A DNA stretch of 64,000 bases from Bradyrhizobium icense (GCF_001693385.1 NZ_CP016428.1:5642001-5706000), one strand, 5' to 3'; numbered from the stretch's first letter, positions 8,578 through 17,614 are shown. Numbers and translations are program-made. Notes: generated by a model not told the origin, from the sequence alone.

Positions 8578-9255
8578 ATGGATGGCTTTTCACCAGAAAT
8601 CTGGCAGTCGCTCGGGCTCACGATCGAGCTCGCGAGCGTGACGACCGTGATCCTGCTGATCGTTGGCACGCCGCTCGCGTGGTGGCTAGCACGCTCGAAG
8701 AGCCTTTGGAATGAGGCGGTGGCCGCGATCATAGCGCTGCCGCTCGTGCTGCCGCCAACAGTACTCGGTTTTTATCTTCTCGCCCTGCTCGGCCCGGTCG
8801 GCCTTCTCGCCTCTCTCTGGGACGGGCGCACGCTAGCCTTCACCTTTGCGGGGCTCGTGGTCGGATCGGTTTTGTCCGCGCTGCCTTTGGTGGTGCAGCC
8901 CATCCGCAACGCCTTCGCTGCCATGGGTGACCGCCCGCTGGAGATCGCGGCCACTCTGCGCGCCTCACCGTTATATGCCTTCTTCACGGTCGCCCTGCCT
9001 CTGGCGCGACCGGGTCTTCTGACAGCCGCCGTGCTTGGCTTTGCGCATACGATCGGCACGTTTGGCGTCGTGCTGATGATCGGCGGCAACATTCCTGGGC
9101 GCACCAAGGTGCTGTCGGCTTTTCTCTTCGACTTTGTCCAAGAGTCGCGCTGGCGCGAAGCAAGCTGGCTTGCCGGCGCCATGGCGATGTTCGCCGTTGC
9201 GGTAGTCCTCACCTTAACCTTGATCGATAAATCCAGCAGAAGGAGGAGCACGTGA
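8578..9255 (+). CDS. modB: molybdate ABC transporter permease ModB
   Basis: 225 residues from the ATG at 8578; a TTG three codons earlier is also possible. About five membrane segments are visible, starting at [20 protein letters not shown]. The permease loop typical of the family ([20 protein letters not shown]) contacts ModC. It would form the membrane channel for molybdate import, needed for the iron-molybdenum cofactor. The stop overlaps the modC start by 4 nt. Both partners, ModA and ModC, look damaged, so the transporter may be non-functional. Confidence 0.9.
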   Translation: MDGFSPEIWQSLGLTIELASVTTVILLIVGTPLAWWLARSKSLWNEAVAAIIALPLVLPPTVLGFYLLALLGPVGLLASLWDGRTLAFTFAGLVVGSVLSALPLVVQPIRNAFAAMGDRPLEIAATLRASPLYAFFTVALPLARPGLLTAAVLGFAHTIGTFGVVLMIGGNIPGRTKVLSAFLFDFVQESRWREASWLAGAMAMFAVAVVLTLTLIDKSSRRRST

Positions 9256-10532
9256 GGACAGCCACACCGGGCCGGATTGAAATTGCCTTCAGCGGCAGTA
9301 TCGCTAGCTTTCCACTCGATACGCAATTCAGCGTACCGGCCAAAGGCGTGGCGGCGATTTTCGGCCCGCCAGGGTCCGGCACGACTGCGGTGGCGCGCTG
9401 CATCGCTGGCCTGGAGCGTTTGCCGGCCGGCTTCTGCGCCATCGATGGCGAGGTATGGCAGGACGAGACTACCTTCCGCCCACCGCATCTGCGTCCCATT
9501 GGCTATGTGTCTCAGGAGGCGGGTCTTTTTCCCCATTTGTCGGTCAGGCGCAACTTGCTTTACGGTGCGCCCAAACCCAAACCGATGCCGATCGCGTTTG
9601 ATGAGGTGGTCGAACTGCTCGACCTAGTGCCGCTGCTCGACCGCTCTCCCTCGCATCTCTCCGGCGGCGAGCGGCAGCGCGTCGCCATGGGTCGCGCGCT
9701 GTTGTCTCAGCCCAGACTGCTTGTGATGGACGAGCCGCTTGCCGGGCTCGACAGCTGCGCCAAACGTGAGATTCTGCCGTTCGTCGAGCGCCTGCCCGAG
9801 AAGCTCGCGCTGCCGATGATCTACATCGGCCATGACATGGCGGAGATCGAACGCTTTGCCGATTATCTCGTTATGATGGAGCGCGGCATGGTAACCGCGG
9901 CTGGGCCGCTGCATGTCTTGCAGAGCGATCCTGCGCTGCCGCTTGCGGCGAGCCGCGAAGCCGCCATCAGCCTTGATGCCGTGGTGAGCGGCTATGATGG
10001 GCGCTATGGGCTTCTTCTTCTCCGCCTCAAAGGTGCGCGCCTGTTGGTGCCGGCGCCGCCGCTTGCACTCGGCGTGCACCAACGGCTGCGCATCGCTGCC
10101 TGCGACGTCAGCGTCGCGCGCGAAGCGCCGCGCGCAGGCTCCATCCTCAATGTCTTTCCGGCGCGCATCAGAGCCTGTTTGCCGCTCGGCGCGACTGAGA
10201 TCACGCTGGTACTTGCTCTCGGCACCGGGGGCTCGGGCACGGAGATTTTGGCGCGCATCACGCGTTTCTCCTTTGATTCACTAGGGCTCAAGGATGGAGT
10301 GGACGTATTCGCCCAACTCGAGCGCGTCTCGCTGCTCTCGGCCTCTGAACCGCCATTGCAAACCATAGCGGCTTCCACACCAACAGCAGATCCTCGACAG
10401 GCAAGCGCCGCGGGTGAAACGAGAAGCTCGGCACGAGAGGCGAGCGGCGTCATCTTAAGCCTCCACTCTTGTCGTGCCACGCATGTCCGATTGAAGACGC
10501 CGTTATCGGAAGCTGACAAAGCGACCCCCTAG
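9252..10532 (+). CDS. modC: molybdate ABC transporter ATPase ModC with altered Walker A
   Basis: 426 residues, longer than the usual 350-370 because of a low-complexity tail after about residue 365. ABC domain: Q-loop SQEAG, signature [12 protein letters not shown], Walker [14 protein letters not shown]-loop GHDMAE. The Walker A reads GPPGSGTT (38-45): T44 stands where the ATP-binding lysine belongs. A TOBE molybdate-binding domain follows (about 280-355, [16 protein letters not shown]). The lysine loss would normally abolish ATP hydrolysis. With the broken modA this suggests a decaying operon. Confidence 0.85.
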   Translation: MRTATPGRIEIAFSGSIASFPLDTQFSVPAKGVAAIFGPPGSGTTAVARCIAGLERLPAGFCAIDGEVWQDETTFRPPHLRPIGYVSQEAGLFPHLSVRRNLLYGAPKPKPMPIAFDEVVELLDLVPLLDRSPSHLSGGERQRVAMGRALLSQPRLLVMDEPLAGLDSCAKREILPFVERLPEKLALPMIYIGHDMAEIERFADYLVMMERGMVTAAGPLHVLQSDPALPLAASREAAISLDAVVSGYDGRYGLLLLRLKGARLLVPAPPLALGVHQRLRIAACDVSVAREAPRAGSILNVFPARIRACLPLGATEITLVLALGTGGSGTEILARITRFSFDSLGLKDGVDVFAQLERVSLLSASEPPLQTIAASTPTADPRQASAAGETRSSAREASGVILSLHSCRATHVRLKTPLSEADKATP

Positions 10533-10599
10533 CATTCCACGGGCACGCTGGCAGCTATGCGCTTTTCACTGTCGTCAACCAAGGCGCGCACCATGTTCC

Positions 10600-11590
10600 C
10601 GAATGGCACGCCGATTGCTGGGATGAGGAGCAAAGACCCGCCGCGGCCAAAGCCACCGCAGCGGCCCCGTCCCAGGAATTCACGATGACGCTTACCCGAT
10701 TGATCCTGATCAATTCAATTCTGACGCTGCTTATGGTCGGAAATGCAGAAGCGGCGGAGATCGATGTGGCGGTCGCCGCGAACCTCACCATGCCGGCCAA
10801 GGAGATGCAGCGTCGTTTAAGCAGAAGACCGGGCGAGGCCCCGTTGAGCTTTGGCGCGAGCGGACAGTTTTACGGCCAGATCGCGCAAGGGGCGCCGTTT
10901 GAGGTGCTTCTCTCGGCCGACGATGCTCGCCCGAGCAAACTGGTCGAGAACCGTCTCGCGCTTCCGCAAAGCCGCTTCACCTATGCGATCGGCAACCTCG
11001 TGCTGTGGAGTTCGACTCAGAAGTTTGTGAACGACGCGGAGACTTTTACAAAACCGTCGATCTACAATCCGGCCGCGGCGCTTTATGGCGCAGCCGCGGA
11101 GCACGCTGTGAAAGCGCTCGGCACCTGGGAGTCGACGCAGCCGGAGCTGGTCGCGGGATTCTCGCCTCTCTCTGGGGCGGAGGCACCCTCGCCTTCACCT
11201 TTGCCGGGCTCGTGGTCGGATCGGTTTTGTACGCTCTGTCTTTCGTGGTGCAGCCGCTGCCGAACGCCTCCGTGGCCAAGCTGGCTCGCCGTGGGCATGG
11301 TGATGTTCGGCCTTGCGGTAATCCTCACCGCAACGTTGATCGAGAAGTGCAGTGCAAGGAAAGCCCGTGAGGACAGCCACACCAGACCGGATTGAAATCG
11401 CCTTCAGCGGTAGGCTCGCTAGCTTTGCGATCGATGCGCAGTTCAGTGTACGGGCTAAATGTGTGGCGGCGATCTCCAGCACGGCGCGCATGACGCGCCG
11501 CTGCCTATGCGCTAAGGCTCAACTATGGAATGGACGTATTCGCCCAGGTCAAGGGTCGTCTGGCTGGTTCACGACCTCTGAACGCTAGGG
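10600..11590 (+). pseudogene. second, shredded modABC copy
   Basis: A run from 10685 encodes a ModA start with signal peptide (LILINSILTLLMVGNAEA) and mature DVAVAANLT, VLLSADDARPSKL, YAIGNLVLWSS. At about 11150 it jumps, in another frame, to the middle of ModB ([17 protein letters not shown]), then to the ModB end (AVGMVMFGLAVILTATLIEK). From 11367 a ModC start ([15 protein letters not shown]) follows and dies by 11590. The DNA is clearly homologous to 7762-9330, so this is a tandem duplicate that lost most of modB and modC. Confidence 0.7.
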
Positions 11591-11668
11591 CACCGCGCCA
11601 TCTACGCCAGCAGTAGATGCTGGACAGGCAAGCGCCGCGGTGTGAAACGATCCGAGAGGATTAAGCCT

Positions 11669-12220
11669 ATGATCGCCAACCTCGCCGAGATCGATCCCAA
11701 GCGCGTCGCGGCTATCCTCTACAGGCCGGAACAAGACGCGGATACACTGCTCGCCGACTTCACCCGGGATCTCGCGCGGCAAGGCGTGCGCGTCGGCGGC
11801 ATCGTCCAGCGAAACTTCAAGGGCGCAAACGGCACGAAAACCATGCTCGTGCTCGAGGTTGCGACGGGGCGCGAGATTCCGATCTGTCAGCCACTCGGCA
11901 GCAGCGCCATGTCCTGTAAGCTCGATACTAATGGGCTTGCCGATGCCGCAGTTGTCGTGTCCCGCGCGATCAAGCGGCACGTCGATCTCCTCGTGATCAA
12001 CAAATTCTCCAATCAGGAGGCATCCGGCCGGGGCCTGCGCGACGAATTTGCTGATGCGATCATTGCTGGCGTGCCGCTCCTCACCGCCGTCCCCGAAAAA
12101 TGCCGTGCCGCCTGGCGGACTTTCACCGGGAATGTCGGTACGACGCTGCTGTGCGAGCGCCAGGTCGTGGAGAGATGGTGGCGCGACATCGCCCTGCGCC
12201 TGCCGCGCATCCCCCGTTAG
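11669..12220 (+). CDS. DUF2478 family protein
   Basis: 183 residues from the ATG at 11669, preferred over a GTG at 11642 because AGAGGA lies 8 bp upstream. The sequence DADTLLADFTRDLARQGVRVGGIVQR and DLLVINKFSNQEASGRGLRD is typical of DUF2478, a P-loop-NTPase-like family often encoded near molybdate transport and nif genes. A role in molybdenum handling is suggested by that context only. It follows the decayed second mod copy and is the last gene of this block. Confidence 0.75.
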   Translation: MIANLAEIDPKRVAAILYRPEQDADTLLADFTRDLARQGVRVGGIVQRNFKGANGTKTMLVLEVATGREIPICQPLGSSAMSCKLDTNGLADAAVVVSRAIKRHVDLLVINKFSNQEASGRGLRDEFADAIIAGVPLLTAVPEKCRAAWRTFTGNVGTTLLCERQVVERWWRDIALRLPRIPR

Positions 12221-12631
12221 CGGCTATTTACCGATCATCAGATCCGACAGGCTGATCACGGGCGGGAGGGCATCGACAATTTGGCCCCGAGAACGTCCGC
12301 CGCGTCATTGGCATCGATCAAAACACCGTCAGTCCCAGTTCCCGCTCCACCTCAAATCAGCGGTTCTCGTGCGCGTCGTGAGGGCGATCAGTGGCTTGGC
12401 GGAACATTGCCGCGCGCTGGGTTTCATCTTAATCAAGCGCATTCTTTTGGCATTATAACAGACCCGAACAGTTGGCTTGAGCTAATCGTTCGAAGGCGCA
12501 CAACCGGTCGAGCACGGCATCAGTTATTGATGCAGGACGGCAGGACCATTCAATCGAAACCATGTTGTTGAGATGCCTCCACGACGAGCATCCGATTGTT
12601 GCATTTCCGCCAGTTGAACCGCGAGATCACC
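12221..12631. other. non-coding interval before ahpC
   Basis: No convincing gene. A short minus-strand stretch ending near 12228 (SLSDLMIGK) could be a gene relic but is too short to name. A CGT-N10-ACA sequence at 12488-12503 is one base off a NifA site and lies about 130 bp upstream of the -24 element; support for it is weak. Confidence 0.35.
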
Positions 12632-12647
12632 TGGCATATCGCTTGCT
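12632..12647 (+). promoter_or_regulatory. sigma-54 (-24/-12) promoter of ahpCD
   Basis: TGGCATATCGCTTGCT keeps GG and GC exactly 10 bp apart, matching TGGCAYG-N4-TTGCW at most positions. It lies 55 bp before the ahpC start. Control by NifA is inferred from the surrounding nif genes. Confidence 0.6.
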
Positions 12648-12701
12648 TCGCTTGAGGCCGGAATCATCTCTCTCCGCGCGAAGCAATCTTGTGAGGATAA
12701 A

Positions 12702-13256
12702 ATGCTTGGAATTGGAAGTAAGTTGCCGTCGTTCGAAATCACAGGCGTGAAGCCCGGTTTTCACCTGCACGAGGAGAACGGGCAGAGCGCGTTCGAGACG
12801 CTGACGGAGAACAGCTTCCCTGGGAAATGGAAAGTCATCTTCTTCTATCCTAAGGATTTCACCTTCGTCTGCCCAACCGAGATTGCCGAGTTTGCCCGGC
12901 TGTCGAAAGATTTTGCCGACCGCGATGCGGTCGTGCTGGGCGGCTCGACCGACAACGAGTTCTGCAAGCTCGCTTGGCGGCGCTCGCACAAGGACCTGCA
13001 CCATCTGCCGATCTGGCAGTTTGCCGACACCAAGGGCGGGCTGGTCGATGGCCTTGACGTGCGTTCGCCCGACGGCGTCGCCTATCGCTACACATTTATC
13101 GTCGACCCCGATAATACGATCCAGCACGTCTACGCGACCAATCTCAATGTCGGCCGCAGCCCGAAGGACACGCTGCGCGTGCTGGACGCGCTACAGACCG
13201 ACGAGCTCTGCGCCTGTAACCGCGAGATCGGCGGCGAAACCCTGAAGGTTGCTTGA
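12702..13256 (+). CDS. ahpC: peroxiredoxin AhpC
   Basis: 184 residues. The peroxidatic cysteine C57 is in FTFVCPTE; near the C-terminus LCACNRE provides resolving cysteines. This is the AhpC form that is reduced by AhpD, whose gene follows after 6 bp. It detoxifies hydrogen and organic peroxides in the cytosol, reducing them at C57. The sigma-54-like promoter upstream suggests expression together with nitrogen fixation, when high respiration meets oxygen-sensitive nitrogenase. Length and motifs are normal, so the gene is likely functional. Confidence 0.9.
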   Translation: MLGIGSKLPSFEITGVKPGFHLHEENGQSAFETLTENSFPGKWKVIFFYPKDFTFVCPTEIAEFARLSKDFADRDAVVLGGSTDNEFCKLAWRRSHKDLHHLPIWQFADTKGGLVDGLDVRSPDGVAYRYTFIVDPDNTIQHVYATNLNVGRSPKDTLRVLDALQTDELCACNREIGGETLKVA

Positions 13257-13262
13257 GGCATC

Positions 13263-13808
13263 ATGTCGATTGAACAGCTAAAGGACCAGATCCCCGATTT
13301 CGCCAAGGACGTGAAACTCAACTTGGCGTCGATGATGGCGGATGAGACGCTATCACCGCAGAGCAAATACGGGCTGTTGCTCGCCACCGCGATTTCGGCC
13401 CGCAATCCCGTGGTGATCGCCGCAATGGAATCTGCGGCGGCCGTCGTGATGACGCCGGCCGAGGTCGCGGCGGCGAAATCCGCAGCCTCTGTGATGGCGA
13501 TGAACAACGTCTACTACCGCTTCGTTCACCTCGCCTCCAATCCGGAATACAAGACGATGCCGGCGCGGCTGCGCATGAACGTGATCGGCAATCCCGGCGT
13601 GGACAGGGCCGATTTCGAGCTGTGGTCGCTGGCGGTAAGCACCATCAACGGCTGCGGCGCCTGCATGGACGCCCATGAGAAGGCGCTGCGGGAAGCCGGC
13701 GTCAGCTCGGCGGCCATCCAGACCGCGGTCCGCTTTGCCGCGATCGTGCAGTCGGTTGCGGTTGCGATCGAGGCGGCCGGCATGGGCGTGACCCAGGCGG
13801 TGGAGTGA
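13263..13808 (+). CDS. ahpD: alkylhydroperoxidase AhpD
   Basis: 181 residues, carboxymuconolactone-decarboxylase/AhpD fold, all helical. The redox motif [10 protein letters not shown] has C131 and C134 with H138, as in the mycobacterial AhpD active site. It recycles AhpC by thiol-disulfide exchange. The start lies 6 bp after the ahpC stop, clearly the same transcript. It is followed by a hairpin at 13878 and then by genes on the other strand. Confidence 0.9.
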   Translation: MSIEQLKDQIPDFAKDVKLNLASMMADETLSPQSKYGLLLATAISARNPVVIAAMESAAAVVMTPAEVAAAKSAASVMAMNNVYYRFVHLASNPEYKTMPARLRMNVIGNPGVDRADFELWSLAVSTINGCGACMDAHEKALREAGVSSAAIQTAVRFAAIVQSVAVAIEAAGMGVTQAVE

Positions 13809-13877
13809 TCCACCACTCCGCGCTCTTTGCCGAGGGTGTTCTGGAATCGAAATGCGGTTGATAATCCAACAACTTCA

Positions 13878-13899
13878 GGCGCATTTGGGAGAATGCGCC
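13878..13899. terminator. hairpin between convergent ahpD and E1-like gene
   Basis: GGCGCATT and AATGCGCC form an 8-bp perfect stem with a 6-base loop. It sits in the 211-bp gap between two gene ends facing each other, where a two-way terminator is expected, but no clear T-run follows on either strand. Confidence 0.35.
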
Positions 13900-14019
13900 C
13901 CCCTCAGCAATTTCAATAGCTTGGCAGCCCTCTCCAAAAGAAAATAGCGCGTCCGGCTGGAGCGCACGTTCGCGGCGCCTACCGTCAGGCGAGGCCTTCC
14001 AATAGTGATCAGATCGAAG

Positions 14020-15555
14020 TTAAGGAGCTCTGCAGCTTCGGTACTTTCGTCGGTATGCAGCTAAGAAGTCTTCGTCGGCGCAGATGCACCGTCCTGACGG
14101 ATCTTTTGCCTTGGGATCGTGAAGATGCGACGCTAGTGGACGAAGCAGGTTAATCCGTGTGCTTGTGGTCTGCAGGTTCAGAAGCCCGGAAGCATGCTTC
14201 ACGAGATCCGCCGCCAACATTATACCAGCGAGAGCCGACTGAAATGACATCGGCACAACGGCTCTTACAGACTGCGCTCCGTCTGTCAGGCGCATAACAA
14301 TCCCCCCGCAGATTGCCCGCTGGTGAAACGATCGGACGGACTGGCCGACAAACTCTTTAAGGGCTTCGGACGGGATGTCGAAGGCCTTGGCGACACGCTC
14401 GACGAATCCTACATCCACCGGCCTGTTCGTCTGAAGGAGATCCCGGATCTCCTGTTGAGCCTCCGGCATCTTCAGCTCCTCAGCCATCTTCTCGTCCTCG
14501 TCCTTTTCCTTCGCATGAGGCAAGTAAAGGCAGGCCAGACATGCCCGGCCGTCATCAAAGCCATGGCGCGACACTCCGAGATCAAGCTCCTGTGTCCAGG
14601 CGTTTACGATCCATTTCGGCAACGCCCCCTGCACGGCAATGCGGTCCGGAGCGTTGTCCAATCCGACAGCGACTCTTTCGAACATCCAATCGTTCCGGTC
14701 GCTCACATAGACGTCCCATTTGGCACAATGCGCCGACACTTCCAGCACCGTGTCCGCGAGCGCGGCACGCGCCAGATCCGCTTTTGGTGAACCAACATCG
14801 CACTGGCCGGCCAGCACGTATCGCTGCAGATTCGAAAGATCGACCTCCTCATGGTCCACCAGACGGAGCGATCCCTTAAGGCCCACTGCTCGAGCCAAGG
14901 CCCATATAGCGCCATTCCCGATCGCGCCGAGCCCGACGAGGTGAGTCTCGCCGATATCCGTTCCCTCAAAGCTCGGACCGGAGTCAGGGGTACCCTGGGC
15001 GTAGGTCAGCATTGATAGGTCGATAAGTTCGTCAGCGTCGCCCTGATCCAGCTGGTCGGCAAATACCGTCCGAAAGACATTGGCTGCGGCGAAGCATGAC
15101 GCAGCTCCCGCGCCAAACGGATTCATCGACTCGCCGGAGCCAATCAGACCGCGGCTCGAAAGCTTGGCTCTCCATCCGTCCGAGCCGATGAAAAAGGTCG
15201 GACACTTAGTGCGCGACGGACTGCTTCCAACGACCACGGAAACTGTGACGGCCTTTCTGGTCTTGGCCAGCTCGATCTCAGGATTTATGGACTTCGCCAG
15301 GAACTCCAGGATTGGAGCATGATCCTTCGCTTTTGCATCGAGCGGCAGCAGCGCGATCGTCGGATAAAGACGCGACAACAGCCTGATGATCATATCCAGG
15401 CTGGCCCTGCCTTCCGGCGACTGCACGGCTGCGCCGTCGAAAGACACTTCGATCACTTGCGCGGCAAGCCTGTCCTCGAACGCCGACACCTTGAAATTGG
15501 TCAGCACCCGCGACGCCGCCGACGCCGCACGGTCCATGAAGTTGGCCATGGCCAT
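14020..15555 (-). CDS. E1-like ThiF/MoeB-family adenylyltransferase of a ubiquitin-like system
   Basis: 511 residues. After a 200-residue N-terminal domain comes the ThiF/E1 core: nucleotide loop GLGAIGNG (208-215), the DHEEVDLSNLQRYVL stretch (234-248) with the ATP-contacting Asp, Asn and Arg, and K258. CLAC (C339/C342) and CIC (C490/C492) may bind zinc; C416 (RAICGG) is a candidate thioester cysteine. An E1 activates the C-terminal glycine of a ubiquitin-like protein as an adenylate, then passes it to an E2. It is the last gene of the Ubl-E2-JAB-E1 operon, starting 3 nt after the JAB stop. Zinc and cysteine assignments are inference. Confidence 0.85.
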   Translation of the reverse strand: MAMANFMDRAASAASRVLTNFKVSAFEDRLAAQVIEVSFDGAAVQSPEGRASLDMIIRLLSRLYPTIALLPLDAKAKDHAPILEFLAKSINPEIELAKTRKAVTVSVVVGSSPSRTKCPTFFIGSDGWRAKLSSRGLIGSGESMNPFGAGAASCFAAANVFRTVFADQLDQGDADELIDLSMLTYAQGTPDSGPSFEGTDIGETHLVGLGAIGNGAIWALARAVGLKGSLRLVDHEEVDLSNLQRYVLAGQCDVGSPKADLARAALADTVLEVSAHCAKWDVYVSDRNDWMFERVAVGLDNAPDRIAVQGALPKWIVNAWTQELDLGVSRHGFDDGRACLACLYLPHAKEKDEDEKMAEELKMPEAQQEIRDLLQTNRPVDVGFVERVAKAFDIPSEALKEFVGQSVRSFHQRAICGGIVMRLTDGAQSVRAVVPMSFQSALAGIMLAADLVKHASGLLNLQTTSTRINLLRPLASHLHDPKAKDPSGRCICADEDFLAAYRRKYRSCRAP

Positions 15556-15558
15556 CGT

Positions 15559-16047
15559 TCAATCCTTGATTAAAATCATCCGCGTAACCTGGCCAACCGA
15601 CAGGGGGCGCCACACTCCAGCCCCGTCAAGCCGGTACGATGCGACGTTCCTGAGATCGAAGGGCGCTCGCGCGAAGTCCGGCACGACCAAAGACAAGCAC
15701 CCCACCGTCGTGGCGATCGCGTACTCGTCGTCCGTGCTGGAATGATAGGCTCGGCCGGGATGACTGTGTATCTGGGCAATGAGCGCAAGCTTCTCCCGGT
15801 ACAGCCATACATTTATGCGATGCAGCTCTTCAGGTCCTGTTACGACGCACACCCCGTCGGCAGTACGTATGTGGCGCTGGGCGGGAATCAGAGTCCTATG
15901 TACCTGAAAATGGTGCCCCGTCTGACGGCCTACCCAAAGGCCGAGACCTTCATGACCTTCACGTCCCACTTTCCGCAAATGGGCATGGACTTCGTCCACG
16001 CAGCCACGCGGTACCGAAAGGACCGTAACGTCCGCGATCTGATTCAT
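15559..16047 (-). CDS. JAB/JAMM metallopeptidase, deubiquitinase-like
   Basis: 162 residues, a single JAB1/MPN domain. The metal site is complete: E33 (GHEGLGLW), H94 and H96 in IHSHP, S104 and D107 in HSSTDDEY, fitting E...HxHx7Sx2D. Such enzymes cut after the terminal glycine of ubiquitin-like proteins. Since the Ubl encoded here already ends in GG, the enzyme is more likely to remove it from targets than to mature it. The gene overlaps the E2 gene by 4 nt upstream and leads directly into the E1 gene. Confidence 0.85.
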   Translation of the reverse strand: MNQIADVTVLSVPRGCVDEVHAHLRKVGREGHEGLGLWVGRQTGHHFQVHRTLIPAQRHIRTADGVCVVTGPEELHRINVWLYREKLALIAQIHSHPGRAYHSSTDDEYAIATTVGCLSLVVPDFARAPFDLRNVASYRLDGAGVWRPLSVGQVTRMILIKD

Positions 16048-16667
16048 TCCGGTACGGCCAGTAATGAGGCCAGCACGTTTACCGCCGGGATCTGGACCTG
16101 CACCTGCACCTGATAATGCTCAATCGGTGATACCCCGTGGTGCCAGATCTTTTCGAGGATAAAAACTAAGGATCCTTCGCCAGAGCTTCGATGCATCAGC
16201 CAAGAATCACCGGTGTGAGCGGGATTGTCGTGGTATTCGCGAATGCCGGGAAGACAAATAAATGGCCGATCATCAGGGCTGTTGTACTGAATCATGTTTG
16301 TCACTTGCACCCCGCCCTGCTGGGCCAGCGCCCGAATGGTTTCGGGAGTTGCGCCGGGGATTGCCGCACGGCGAAGCATTTGCACCTGGAGCAATTTGGC
16401 GGGTATCGGTTCGCGCGTGAAAGGGTCCACGAACCTGACGGAGGGCGGCCGCAGATCGTAATCCGTAAAATTCAGCACGATGGCAGCGACGATCGGAGGC
16501 GGTCTCGGCTTAGTCGCCGCGAAAACCACGAAAATTTCCGGAAACTCTGCGTCAAGCAGGATCCAGCCCCTCTTGCGATAGGCCGATTCCATGCTCCGAT
16601 AGTTGGCAAGCTCCCGCTCGAACTTTACGCGCGAGACCTCGGGATCGACAGTTTGGAGATCAGCCAC
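16044..16667 (-). CDS. E2-like (UBC-fold) protein
   Basis: 207 residues with one cysteine only, C138, in FICLPGIREYHDNPAHTGD; the pattern Cys-Leu-Pro-Gly followed by EYH-x-x-PAH is typical of the bacterial E2-like families found next to JAB and ThiF genes. C138 would carry the ubiquitin-like protein as a thioester before transfer to a target. The N-terminal 30 residues are helical; the middle (WILLDAEFPEIFVVF) looks like the UBC beta-sheet. It overlaps the Ubl gene by 8 nt and the JAB gene by 4 nt, so expression is coupled. Confidence 0.8.
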   Translation of the reverse strand: MADLQTVDPEVSRVKFERELANYRSMESAYRKRGWILLDAEFPEIFVVFAATKPRPPPIVAAIVLNFTDYDLRPPSVRFVDPFTREPIPAKLLQVQMLRRAAIPGATPETIRALAQQGGVQVTNMIQYNSPDDRPFICLPGIREYHDNPAHTGDSWLMHRSSGEGSLVFILEKIWHHGVSPIEHYQVQVQVQIPAVNVLASLLAVPE

Positions 16668-16950
16668 CGGCCACGCCAGCCTTGAGACTCAGGAACAGCG
16701 TCACTTCATTGCCAAATCCAAACTCGCCTACCTTCGTGTCCGCATCCAACAGCTCGCCCGCTTCGTTCTTGATCTCCCAATTCTCGGGCGGCTGAGCCAG
16801 GTTCTTGGTCTCCTCCAGCGCCTTTTGGCGGACCACATGCAGCGGCTGCTGCTCTACGGCCTTAATGACGACAGGCTGACCGTTCACGACCATCGTGAAT
16901 TCGACGAAATCCGCGCCCTGATCACTTCCCGCCTTCTTCTCATTCTTCAT
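16660..16950 (-). CDS. ubiquitin-like protein (DUF2604-type) ending in Gly-Gly
   Basis: 96 residues from MKNEKK, chosen because AGGACC lies a few bases upstream; an earlier in-frame ATG at 17034 adds an unlikely basic tail. After a charged start (to about residue 20) comes a beta-grasp domain (FVEFTMVVNGQPVVIKAVE, then LHVVRQKAL and FGFGNEVTLFLSL). The C-terminus is GVAGG followed at once by the stop, exposing the diglycine needed for conjugation. It is the first gene of the operon, ahead of E2, JAB and E1. The protein is the likely modifier; targets are unknown. Confidence 0.8.
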   Translation of the reverse strand: MKNEKKAGSDQGADFVEFTMVVNGQPVVIKAVEQQPLHVVRQKALEETKNLAQPPENWEIKNEAGELLDADTKVGEFGFGNEVTLFLSLKAGVAGG

Positions 16951-17326
16951 TTTTGGTCCTTTTGTGTGTGGGCGGCGCTTGGAATCGATGCTGCCGATTG
17001 TATGCAGGGGACGAGGTGTTAAAAAAGGGAGCATGCCACAAGACGCAATCGAAAAGCCTTCATTTGGCGCGTGCGTACGCAGTTTTCAGGCGTTAGCGCT
17101 TTTTCGTCCACATCTCCGACCCGTTGCGGCTTAAGCCGCCCAGACCGGCGGCCCGCCAGTGAGCAACATCCGGAACACGTCGTCGCCACACTGGCGCATG
17201 TGGCTCAAGCTGGACAACCGATGCCTCGTGCCCTTCAACGGCTTTGCCAAATACGCACCGAACCGACCCCCGAAACGAAGAAGAAGGATGTCGTATGGTT
17301 CGCGCTAAACGAGGATCGGCCGCTCT
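16951..17326. other. upstream region of the ubiquitin-like operon
   Basis: No gene is supported. It should hold the operon promoter on the minus strand, but no clear -35/-10 or -24/-12 pair is visible. An antitoxin gene expected before yoeB is not found here. Confidence 0.35.
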
Positions 17327-17614
17327 GTGCCTGCGCTGGCATCGGGACCGAGTTCAGGGGCGACCGCGGCACCAAATCCAAGCCGTTCCCAATGGCAGAA
17401 GGAAGACCCAAAAATTCACCAAGCCATTAACGATCTAATCAAGGACATCAAGCGCAATCCACATAAGGGGCTCGGGAAACCGGAGCCCCTTAAGCATGAT
17501 TTGAAGGGTTGGTGGTCGCAGCGCATTACCGGAGAGCATCGACTTGTTTACCGCCTCATTGGAAAGGGCGAGACCCAGCAACTCGACATCGCTCAATGTC
17601 GATACCACTACTGA
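17327..17614 (+). pseudogene. yoeB: yoeB toxin gene, 5' end lost
   Basis: From about residue 22 the protein reads like YoeB: WQKEDPKIHQAINDLIKDI, KGLGKPEPLKHDL, and the C-terminal RYHY. The mRNA-interferase residues of the C-terminus (E in GEHRLVYR, R in LVYR, H and Y at the end) are kept. The N-terminal strand is replaced by unrelated sequence (MPALASGPSSG) and there is no yefM-type antitoxin gene upstream. YoeB cuts mRNA on the ribosome; here it is probably inactive. Confidence 0.6.
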
